Shown piece by piece: positions 1 to 18,515 of a DNA stretch of 64,000 nt (positions within the stretch are counted from its first letter, which is position 1; every line of letters begins with the position of its first letter). The position numbers and the translations under genes were made by a program. Location: NCBI GenBank assembly GCA_038501625.1, contig JAZAYU010000005.1, forward strand, positions 10,875,484 through 10,939,483, in the 5' to 3' direction. Origin of the DNA: Corbicula japonica (taxonomy: Eukaryota > Mollusca > Bivalvia > Venerida > Cyrenidae). The notes beneath the pieces were generated by a model that worked only from the letters and a program-made list of their open reading frames with translations, ran no database searches and was not told the DNA's origin.

Positions 1-512
1 TGTTAAAAAAAAATAAAATGTGGTACCTGCTATGTTGTCTAATCCGGGTGTCAAAATAAAGCACTTTCCGCTCAGATATATCAAAAAAATTAATTACAAT
101 ATCCAGTTCAATGTTCCATCTAGGGTCAACCAGTGTTACTTTTTCAATATAACTTGAAAATATTGCTCTTATAAATCAAAATCCAAACATATCATTCTTT
201 GTCCCATGAGGTCACTCACCCATGCAAAAAGCATGCAAATCATGCCCACTTGTGTTTACCTGTAGGACATTCTAATCTCTACATGTATAACAATGTAAAT
301 CTTGTGTGATGGTATTTGTGCAATGTTTTGTAATTCATTATAGTCAATGTTTAAAAAGTTATTTTGAAAAAATAACACTGGTTGGCCCTAGAGGGAACAT
401 TGAACTGGATATTGTAATTAATTGTTTTGGATTTATTTGAGTGGAAAATGATTTATTTTGACACCCGGATTAGACAACATAGCAGGTACTACATTTTAAT
501 ACTTTTCTAACA
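1..512. mobile_element. Foldback MITE-like element, left edge at window start
   Basis: Two arms of roughly 150-165 bases face each other: about 5-165 and about 355-512. Both carry the same landmarks in opposite order, including a GTTGTCTAATCCGGGTGTC block at the outer side and an AACACTGGTTG block at the inner side. The ends read TGTTA and TAACA. No ORF of note lies between the arms. The left boundary is at the window edge, so the element may be cut. It resembles a non-autonomous inverted-repeat DNA transposon; the superfamily is unknown. Confidence 0.6.
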
Positions 513-1259
513 AAATTCATTTTTTTCAACAATTGTCTCCTTTTATTATCAATATACATCTGTTTGTAACAATATAATAACAGTTTGTTTCGAAATTGTT
601 AAAAAAATGATAATTTAATTTTCACTGCTCATCGTAAGTACAGCTGTACTATCTGGAAGTATGAATTACCTTAAGCTGTGGTCTTTGAGTGACTGATTTG
701 TGTCTATAAGATGTGACAGTGTAATTGCACAGGCAGACATTGAGAATGTCTTAAAATAAACCAATCAGATCGCTAGCCAGTCTAAATGGGCTGCCCATAA
801 TTGCCTTAATAAGCTAATTGTTGATAAAAAATAAACAGGGCCTTCCTAAACGGGTCCAATTTGTCGTTTCTTTGCAGCCTACTGGTATCTATAACAATGA
901 GTAATGAAATGATAACTAAAACAAAAGAAAACTGTTTAAACGAATTAAACTAACAAATTTCCATTCCATTCATTATTGATCTCATTCAAAATATTTTTTG
1001 GGCATCAGATGTAAACATGGCGGATAATTTCCGGGGCCTCAACCCATTTCAGTAAATGTCATACCGAGAACGTACTTCATCGGACATAGACTGTTTCGCC
1101 CCTTGTCGCTTAGTTCCAATTAATTTCAAACTATACTGAGATATACTAAATATTGTTTACGTACTTCTTAAATAACATTTTAAATCAGATTCGCCACGTT
1201 ATTTAAAATAATGCAAAATAATATATAGATATTATACTAATCCTCAACTGGTCATAACG
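513..1259. other. Intergenic DNA, nothing recognised
   Basis: AT-rich spacer between two repeat elements. No convincing exon, RNA gene or repeat with a second copy in the window was seen. Confidence 0.4.
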
Positions 1260-2130
1260 ACCCCTAGTAAAAACGGCCCCAATTAATACGGTAAAATTTT
1301 AGACAGAACGTCCCCTTGAAAAATGAGAAGAGGGACGTATTGACCAGAATGAGGCCGTTTTGAGTGGGGCCGTTTTGAGTGGTAATCAATCTCAGAACGC
1401 CCCTAGTAAAAATCCCCCGGTCAAAACGGCCTCATTTTGGTCAAAAAGTCCGGAGAGAAAGATGGTTTTCATCAAAACGGCCCCTTGCGATTTTAAGTCA
1501 AAACGGCCCCTTAATGCCATAAGAAAAATGAGAAAAATTAACTAATATTGTATTTCCAGGTGCTTTTTTTAAATTATGACATGAATAAACACACTACATA
1601 CAGCACATGACATTGTCTTTAGTGACATTTTCCGGAATGATGTTCTGAGTTGATAATTTAAATATTATTTAATAACAAAGACCTATATTATAGGTCTCTG
1701 TTAATAAAAAACAATTATCTTTTCGTGTTTTTTTATTATTTTAAACAGCATGTAAAGAATAATAGCTTCACTTTTAATTGTATCGTTAAGACACAAGTTT
1801 CAAATATCGATATACGAAAAAAGCACCTATCTTTAAAATTTTAACAGTGAAAGCAGACTAGTCAAAAGACATAATCAAAAGACATTTTAGTATATAATTT
1901 TATCAAGGCAAATTAACAGTTTTTAAATATGACGCTATTCAATATTACTATAAAATAACTGTAAAAATGTTAGACTGAAAAGAACGGGGAACTTTTTACT
2001 GGGGCCGTTGTGACTTCTGAAAGGGCCGTTTTGACCAAGTTTGGACCGTTCTGACTGATTTATAAGAGAAGGGGCTGTTTTGACCAAAATGAGGCCGTTT
2101 TGACTGGGGCCATTTTGACTGGTAATCTTT
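1260..2130. repeat. Inverted clusters of AAAACGGCC-type GC boxes
   Basis: Two GC-rich clusters, about 1262-1515 and about 1985-2125, carry many variants of AAAACGGCC(C/T) and its complement. They are separated by about 470 bases of AT-rich DNA. The 1382-1515 block (reading ...GGTCAAAACGGCCTCATTTTGG...) is inverted relative to 2060-2125 (...CCAAAATGAGGCCGTTTTG...). This suggests a foldback element whose arms are made of short tandem units. The 61-codon ORF at 1360-1545 is repeat DNA, not a gene. Confidence 0.5.
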
Positions 2131-11003
<8,873 letters not shown>

Positions 11004-11250
11004 CATTGACCTTGATCATTCTATTTATGCTCATCTCCTAATGTTTGTAGCAGAATGTGATTCAATTCCTATGGAGGATATTGTTCTTTGTGTTGGACCA
11101 AATTTCCAAATTTTTTTAAACATTATTTTCTTTCAGTTCGGGATTCCTTACATTTATGAACAAATGATAACAAAAATGGAGACAAAGAAAGATATGGAAT
11201 ACACACACAGATTATAATGAAAACATTGTTACACTGTGTTTTAGTTACCA

Positions 11251-11256
11251 ATAAAT
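11251..11256 (+). terminator. Probable PSMA7 poly(A) signal
   Basis: AATAAA lies about 250 bases after the stop codon, at a plausible distance for a compact 3' UTR. Another AATAAA-like site near 11483 is possible. Confidence 0.45.
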
Positions 11257-11629
11257 AATATTATGTCAGTGACCAGTGAAAATTATCCATTGTAATTTGT
11301 ATGTTTAAGAGTTAGTTTAGTTTGGACTTCAACTTGAAACTTCAAAATGAATTAGTAAAGAACTTGTGTTCAACAGTGATTGCTGTCAATTCTGTACTAG
11401 TTCATGATGAAAATGGCCATGTTAGTGATCAGTGACTGATTGTGAGGCTGTTACTGAGTGCTGTATGTATTTACTTTTTTGATAATAAAAAAGTGAAAAA
11501 AATGTCAATGCTTGCATTATACCTACACAAATTTTATAAATGAAATACAGTTTGCAAAACTGTGTTACTCTTTTAAAGAAAAGGCGATACATAAGAATTG
11601 CTTTGTCCTTCAGTGAGTCTGTTGTCTAA

Positions 11630-12480
11630 AATACTTAACACTGGCTATAACTTGCCATTTCTTAATGTTTCTTTATCAGTTTCGAAAAAAAATTATGACA
11701 AAGAGGATATTTGTTTTTTATCAGTGTAAGATAGGAATATATTTCACCGAGTGAGCTCCAGAATTCGTATTTTCTTGAGTGACAAAGCCATGAGTGAAAA
11801 TACATAATTCCGGAGTTCACGAGTTAAATACATTTCTTTCACTAGTAAAAACAAATTTTCTTTTTACTTCATGCTTTTAGTGCACAATTTGTGTGAATTT
11901 GTCAGAAAAATTGCATGAAATGGCGCCAAAAACGTTTTGACATGACGTCATTTACTAAAATTTGAGCCGTTTTCTAAACGTTCTCATTTGGAATGTTATG
12001 TGTGTTTGGGTACCAACTTGAAAAAAAAACAGTGAAAATAAAAATGATATTCCACTGTTTGAAAACAGTAAAATACCACTTTTATTTCACCAAGAAATTT
12101 CTATAATTCACTGGAAAGCATAAAATAAATCACAGTTGTCAATTTGGGAAATCCTGTTGTCAAGATCTCATTTGAAAGAGTTATGCCCCTAACTACATTT
12201 TGTCACACAAAATTCACACTGGCTATAACTTGACCATTTCATTATATTTCTTCTTCAAAATTTGAAAGTATATTGCTTATGATAACAGGGCTGTGATGTA
12301 GCCAAAATCTTTAGTTCAAGATCACATTTGACAGAGTTATGCCACTTTGTTACTTAGTCGAGCATGCTGTCATTTTCAACAGGTTGTTGTTGACACTTTT
12401 CTTTATTTTGACAAAGTATAGGAGGGCCACACAAGTGGTTAACTGAACATCAGTCTACCCCTGGTAGAATAAGTAAAATG
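11630..12480. mobile_element. Degenerate Helentron-like/tandem-unit element
   Basis: Contains repeated ACTGGCTATAACTTG(C/A)CATTTC blocks (about 11641 and 12225). A terminal region (GACAAAGTA...GGCCACAC...CATCAGTCTACC) resembles 47226-47275. No coding sequence. Confidence 0.4.
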
Positions 12481-12775
12481 CAAGTGAATAAATACATATA
12501 TAATATATATCTCATAAACGTTCTGAACAGAGGCCGTGATAATGTAGTCACATCTGAGGGTAGTTCTTGGTAAATTTCCTTGTATATCTTGCATTACTTT
12601 TACAGGAAATTAATATTAAACAAACAATTTTTTGTTACACAAAAATGCCTCGATAAGGTGGTACGAGGAAATTAATATTTTTAATATTTAAGAAACAAAT
12701 TTGTGTTAACCAAAATGCCTCCATAATGTGGTACAATATTAATTGAACAATAAATAATAAGAACAGAGAATTCTA

Positions 12776-12951
12776 ACCCATTACTTAATGGATCAGGATG
12801 TAAACTGTTTACATTCACAATCATTTGATTATTTCTGACCAAAGAATCAGTGTATATCCAGATCAGACTCTACAGATGTGCAAGCTGATCTGGACTTGCA
12901 CTGGTAGTCCACGTGATTAAAGGCTTTCCATATGGGATAGAGTTTAATTGA
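12776..12951. mobile_element. MITE family A copy
   Basis: Carries TGGATCAGGATGTAAACTG, GATTATTTCTGACCAAAGA and GCTGATCTGGACTTGCACTG. It lies between PSMA7 and the SEC14-like gene, just past the latter's 3' end. Confidence 0.6.
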
Positions 12952-13047
12952 AAACTGCAAAAACTTAACAGAATCATCACTGAAGGCACACTGACTACAT
13001 ATCAAAGCATGGAGTCTTCTTATGAAATAACAATAAGCAAAGTTGCT

Positions 13048-16004
13048 CTAAGTTTTCTCAGTGATGGTTTGCAATATATTTGGATGTGGCAGATACATAA
13101 GCTTTTTAGCGTTGAAATCTTCCACAGGAAAATTGTCGAGATACTTTGAAATATAGCTTGCACAACCCCGTGAGTCATGCCCCGAGTTTTCTGCTTTCCA
13201 AAACTCTTTTTGCTCTTGGGGCATTGGATGAAGTCTGTTCAGTCGAATTTCTTCAAAAAGCCAGTGTTTTAGTTCATCGGGAAATAATTGGCTGAAAAGC
13301 TTGTCTACTTTATCATGACGGCGGTCAGCGTGGACTTTCTTGGCAGTAGCCGGAGGTACAAAATGTTTAACTGCCTGCCAAAAGGCTTGGAAAAGTATGC
13401 CATGGTTGACACAGACGCAGGCTCCAAGGCGCTCTGGGTAATGGTTTGATACAATCTGCTCCACTGCGTACGCTAGATGTGGGTTGCAAGACGTTACTTT
13501 CATACCTGGAGAACATAAAAATAAACTTTCAACAGGAATTTTAGCTTTACCTCCAGAAAAAGCAAGTTAGTTTATATTACCCGAAGTAAGCTGCCCACAG
13601 ATAAGGTGTACCCACGCAGTCTGATCAGGATCTATACTAGTTGCTTTGAGATTCAGTAAGTGTAAAAGTCTCCAAATTGCATAATACGTACCAGTAAAAT
13701 CCAATACCCAGACGAACTGATGCACGTGAGGACCCATGGCACGCACTGCATTTTCTGTGAGGAAAATCATATGTTGCACTGCATCTTCAGCCACGTTATG
13801 TTGGGTTAGACACTGAGCAAAATTGGCATAGAGAACCGGACGTTCCAAACGGTCAAATCCAACATGACGCTAAAATTGGGAAAAACGTTAACGTAGTTAC
13901 GAACTGTTCATTATATAGCTAGAAATATAACTCGAAAACATTTAGGGAAGCATTGCGAGTACTGTTCATTATAATATACAGATAGAAACGAAACAGAACT
14001 CGAAAACTTGAAGTCGAGATTACAGTTTCCTTTTCCGTGCATCAAATGTAAAATAACATTCATGCGTGTTTAACCAGAGATGCTAGAGATGTGGAGTTTT
14101 TAGGCACGTCATTCAAAGACATTTCATATTAAACTGTTATGAAAATACTATGATATAGTAGTAGAATCCAGTGAATTGTCAGAGAATAGATTAATGCGAA
14201 AAATGTTGTTCGTTTTACGTCTGCATGCAGTGTCCCTCGGTATGTATCGCGCTCTTTGGTGAATCAAGATAGCTATTTCGTACGGAATTCCGTTAGGGCA
14301 ATCGCCTTTTAATGAAATAGTCCGAAACGCGAAAACACGAAATCACGAAAGTACGAAGACGAAAACGCGAAAGTACGCTGACGAAAACGCGAAAGTACGA
14401 TGACGAAAACGAGAAAGTACGATGACGAAAACGCGAAAACTCGAAATCACGAAAGTACGATGACGAAAACGCGAAAGTACGATGACGAAAACACGAGAAC
14501 ACGATGACGAAGACACGAAAACACGAAAATGATAATGATAAAATTTCGCGTTTTCATCATCGTACTTTCGCGTTTTCGTCATCGTACTTTCGCGATTTCG
14601 TGTTTTCGCGTTTTCGTCTTCGTACTTTCGCATTTTCGTCATCGTACTTTCGCGTCGTTTTCGTCATCGTAATTTCGCGTTTTCGTCATCGTACTTTCGT
14701 GATTTCGTGTTTTCGCGTTTCGGACTATTTGATGGAGAATCCCTGTATGCGCATGAGCACCGAAAGGCGAAGTGCGAAAACGCGAAAGTACGATGACGAA
14801 AACACGAAATCGCGAAAACACGAAAGCTCGAAAGTTCGAAGACGAAAACGCGAAAACACGAAAGTACGATGACGAAAACGCGAAAGTACGATGACGAAAA
14901 CGCGAAATTATATCACATTTTTAGCATCGCGTTTTCGCATTTTCGTCATCGTACTTTCGCGTTTTCGTCATCGTATTTTCGCGTTTTCGTCATCGTACTT
15001 TCGTGATTTCGTGTTTTCGCGTTTCGGACTATTTCATTTAAAGGCGATGGCCCTAACGGAATTCCGTAATTTCGTCAGCCGGAATACCATAACAGTGTGA
15101 TCGAGGGCCCAAGGTTTCACTGAACACGGAAAATGCACGGCATACCATGGCATGATATCCTGGTTTAGCCTGGCAGTACGTGCAGAGGACATGCTGAGGT
15201 TTGGTTTCCCTCCGCCACTGAACAGTCGACCTCAGGAGCTTCTCGGCATGGTTGATATCCCAGTCTCTGGCTTGAAGGTAACGCCGGTAACTACAACATA
15301 TTAAATAGGCAAAGAATGTAGACTTCCATTTTCGCTGCACGCTGTACAAAACGGAAACGCCGCTGTGCAACAAATAGAAAGATCATTACGTTCTGAATCT
15401 TAATTTGTGGAACTACATACACTCGATACTTGTCAGTCTGAAACTCATCGATAAGTATAACGCCTGAGAACATTACTGGGCCCAAGCTTGTAAAACTGTG
15501 AATGGATACAAGTCTTATATATCAAGCATCTGATTGGCTGAAATGGAGACTGGTCTCCAATATCAATTTTATAATCTATTGTTATACATGCACAAGTTTT
15601 CTGTAAGCAATCACAACAACAACGTTACATGTAGTAAACATCCTTTCAAAATTGACCATATGCAGTTTGAATACTTCCAACCGTTACCAAACTTTAAGAC
15701 AAACATGTACACAAACACCGCGTTTGTTCATAAATCCAGCGTGGTCTTCATGCACAAACAGTTTACTTCTGGTATTAAAAGGTAAGCAAAGTCCAGTAAA
15801 TTAATAATTTTACTATTTTAGCGATGTGAAATACTTTGGGTTTCAATTCATGAGGGGTTCACAATTTAACTTCCTTATAACCATACAGATAGAAAACTAA
15901 ATTTACGTTTGTTCCGAAAGAAAACTTGCGTCGTCCTCGTCTGTCGTTAAACCCTTAATCCTTTCAGCTATTTCCCTAACCTTTCCCAGTTCCTCATCTT
16001 CCAT
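13048..16004 (-). CDS. SEC14-like CRAL-TRIO domain protein
   Basis: Predicted cytosolic lipid-binding/transfer protein; the ligand cannot be inferred. Exons on the minus strand: 16004-15907, 15290-15146, 13869-13692, 13505-13048. Phases agree exactly (98+145+178+458 = 879 nt, 292 aa). An acidic N-terminus (MEDEELGKV) is followed by the CRAL-TRIO N-terminal helix region at about residues 31-60 (RRYLQARDWDINHAEKLL, then VQWRRETKP). The lipid-binding domain starts near residue 82 (RHVGFDRLERPVLYANF), passes FVWVLDFTGMK at about 133-143, and continues through HYPERLGACVCVNHGILF near residues 162-176. The start is the only ATG of the acidic exon and has an in-frame stop upstream. Intron 2 contains the 14281-15068 foldback element. 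It is divergent from the MATCAP gene. The family assignment is firm; the orthologue name is not. Confidence 0.87.
14281..15068. mobile_element. Foldback element built of about 22-bp units, in SEC14-like intron 2
   Basis: Ends are inverted: TACGGAATTCCGTTAGGGC at left and its complement at right. Just inside both ends come AATAGTCCGAAACGCGAAAA and its inverse. The body is many tandem copies of a 22-base unit (CGAAAACGCGAAAGTACGATGA and variants), first in one orientation and then in the other. A middle part repeats the inversion around 14535 and 14730-14775. ATTTCG flanks both sides (14275-14280 and 15069-15074), a candidate 6-bp target duplication. All ORFs here (FSSSYFR-type repeats) are artefacts. 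Confidence 0.85.
15495..15600. mobile_element. MITE family B, partial copy
   Basis: CAAGCATCTGATTGGCTGAAATGGAGACTGGTCTCC is present in two adjacent blocks, with a TTTTATAATC end. It lies in SEC14-like intron 1. The plus-strand 83-codon ORF starting inside it is unrecognised and not supported as a gene. Confidence 0.5.
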
Positions 16005-16136
16005 GTTTAAATACTAGTTAATTTCTAACAATACACTATCGCTTTGGTAATTTATCGCTATTTCCAAACTGATAAAATAAATTTATGGTAAAATAAACAT
16101 ATCACATATTGATACGGAAGTTGTCCGATTATCAGT

Positions 16137-16275
16137 GCTGAAGATTATAAAACTGAGATTTGAAACCAGTCTCAAATCTCAAGCATCTGATAGGCTGAAA
16201 TGGCGACCAGTCGCCATTTCAGGCAATCAGATCCTTGAGATTTGAGACTGGTTTCCATTCTTAGTTTTATTAATT
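16137..16275. mobile_element. MITE family B, full palindromic copy
   Basis: Starts AAGATTATAAAACTGAGAT and ends with the inverse CTTAGTTTTATTAATTTGGGG. The centre is GGCGACCAGTCGCC. It lies 130 bases upstream of the SEC14-like start codon, so it may be in its promoter or 5' UTR. Confidence 0.7.
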
Positions 16276-17139
16276 TGGGGCATGGTGATACGGAAGTTGT
16301 CAGATTATCAGCTCATCTGTCTATTACTACAGTTGCTGTAATGCAATCCGATAGCTGAACCCATTTGTTCAACAAATCTCATTTACATTTATGCCGAAGA
16401 CTTTTCGAATGAGTTTCTCACTTTTGTAATTGAATTAATACAGAAACCCGAATCTGAGCACAACCATTAATGCTACCAGGGACGTACATGAGTTTGCGTA
16501 AAATTCTATAACGCGACACCTATTATCAGGGTTTTCACTGAGAGTTTATATTTATGCACGTAAATACCATAGAAGCCGTTAATGCAAATATTTATAAATT
16601 TAGAAATTGTCAGAGGAGTTTAGTCGATTAGTGATTATTACTCATTTAATGAAACAAGGGCAGTAGGTAGCAACTACCTAATCAGGCTTGCGTTTGTTCC
16701 CTTAAATTAAGGTGTATATACTGCTAATGTGGCTTATTTTCCAAAAATAAATAACATACTTGAAGTAACAGAAGATAAAATATGGTTTGTGATAATGACA
16801 AAACGAGGAAGGTATGATTGTCTGACAAGACTTATTTGTCGTGAGTCTCAACTGAACAAACATCAAAGGGAAGCAACTGCAATTCAAATAATCATGTTTA
16901 CTTAACAGTATAAGGGAAGCAACTGCAAAAACGATTTTTTTTCCTCAGTTAAAAGGGTTTAAATGCCTTGCACGGATCTGATGATACCATGCATCATGAA
17001 CAAGAGTTTAGATGGTTCAACATGAAGTTCCATGTTAACGATGTGTAACTTCTGGACGCCACTGCAACTGCTGCAGCCGGATGACAGTCTGACAAAATGT
17101 GAATGTTGCTTTTGAAGGTGACACAAGAATGATGTTACT
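16276..17139. other. Intergenic spacer between divergent genes
   Basis: AT-rich sequence with no recognised exon. It separates the SEC14-like gene from MATCAP. Confidence 0.35.
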
Positions 17140-17149
17140 GGATTAGGTA

Positions 17150-17350
17150 AAAAGTGAAATATGCATATCGGGAATTAACATACCCAGAAAAAACAGCATC
17201 TATACACAGCCAAAACCCAGAGAGGAAAAGAGAGCTTGTGTTTATAAGAATATCAATTTCTAATAAGACACCACAATCAACGAAAAAGATAGCATTTGGG
17301 GTCCGCCACCGGTTGCGTGGGTGGGGTTCAAACCAGGTTCTTGGGTAAGT
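17150..17350 (+). repeat. Interspersed SINE-like repeat, copy 1
   Basis: Begins AGTGAAATATGCATATC(G/A)GG and contains AGAGAGGAAAAGAGAGC. It ends with GGGGTTCAAACCAGGTTCTTGGG, whose GGTTCAAACC resembles a tRNA B box. Related copies are at about 29030-29250 and, inverted, at about 59060-59215. No poly(A) tail was seen, so SINE is a guess. Confidence 0.5.
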
Positions 17351-18060
17351 TTTATTTAGTTCCCCTCTTTTAAGCATTGTAAATTATACCTGACTTATAT
17401 TACTAAATTATCACAACACTATTAAAGGTCGCATGCAAGATTTCCAGAATGGGGGTCCGTGTAGGCAGTACGGTAAGCAAGTCTACGACTTTCTGGCATA
17501 ATCCCAATAAAGTTTAACAATTGCTTCCTAACAAATGAGTTCGAGCAACTCCGCTGAACCCCTCTGGACTCCCATCTGACTTTCCAGTAAAAATGTTGTA
17601 TGTTCTGGGAACTCGATGGTAGAGACCATATAAACGAAATGCAGACTGAAAACGTTTGAGAACTGCCTTGCAGCCATGACTTTCAGGCTAAGGCTGTAAT
17701 CAGTCATTACAGAGAGGCGATATGAACATTCTTGAACACTATTTTTGGTGTTATTTTTTTATTGTAGAATATTGCTTCCGCTTTTTGTCCATATGGAAAA
17801 AACAACAACACAGTAGTCTGTTAATTGTTTGACTTAAATTTCCGCTTTTATTAAGATTTTTTTCGGATTTTTTTTTCAGCAAATCAAGTGACTGTAGTGA
17901 ACTTATACAAAATGTAAATAAAGACTTGTGACAGTGATCAAAGCATGTACGTCGTTTTAAATATAATAAATGATATGTGTCGCAATCGCAAATGGCACAT
18001 ATCATTTAGGCGTGTGAAACCCAGATAATCTACACGAAGATAACTTTACACCGGTAGAGA
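17351..18060. other. Spacer, nothing recognised
   Basis: No exon with conserved content was found on either strand. Confidence 0.3.
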
Positions 18061-18515
18061 TATTACTTCCGGGTCATTGTTTTGACAGTTGCCAGGGCCG
18101 CTTCTCTTTTTGGCTCTTTTTTGCCTAATTATTTCTGCATACACATTCTTAGGCAGTGGCATTCAAATATATCGGTGTTTTGCTAATATACAGCGGTCTT
18201 TGCACTTTGTTGACAAAGAACTATGTGCATTCATTGGCTTAAAGTTAAAAATACGCAGCTGTTAACTGGTTAATTGGATCATAAATCGCTACTCTGGCAG
18301 TCTCTGGTCAGATATGGAACTGGAAGTTATTGACACATTGTTGACGGCATGGGCTGATAGTGTTTAATGAAGATGATAAGATTTAAAATACGTTTATAAT
18401 GGAATTTCTTATCGCAGATATATTAGTAATTGGTTTCTGGAATTACAAGTTTATGGATAAATGCTGTAAAAGAAATTAATCATCCTGCTGAAAAAAGTGT
18501 AAATAAATACAGAAG
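18061..18515 (+). promoter_or_regulatory. Probable promoter and 5' UTR of MATCAP
   Basis: An ETS/GABP-like ACTTCCGG lies at 18065-18072 in a locally GC-richer patch (to about 18120), followed by AT-rich leader up to the ATG at 18516. The same octamer occurs beside the roadblock-A first exon (42614-42621). Placement of the start site is inference. Confidence 0.3.

Noticed and set aside
14293..15100. Several ORFs of 60-122 codons with FSSSYFR/RFRHRTF repeats
   Set aside because: They are six-frame readings of the 22-bp units in the foldback element and have no start context, splice logic or family.
15053..15145. Extension of SEC14-like exon 2 beyond GYHAM to a donor near 15083
   Set aside because: That donor is in the wrong phase for exon 3, whereas the GTATGC donor at 15145 joins GYHAM to RHVGFD in frame and matches the family.
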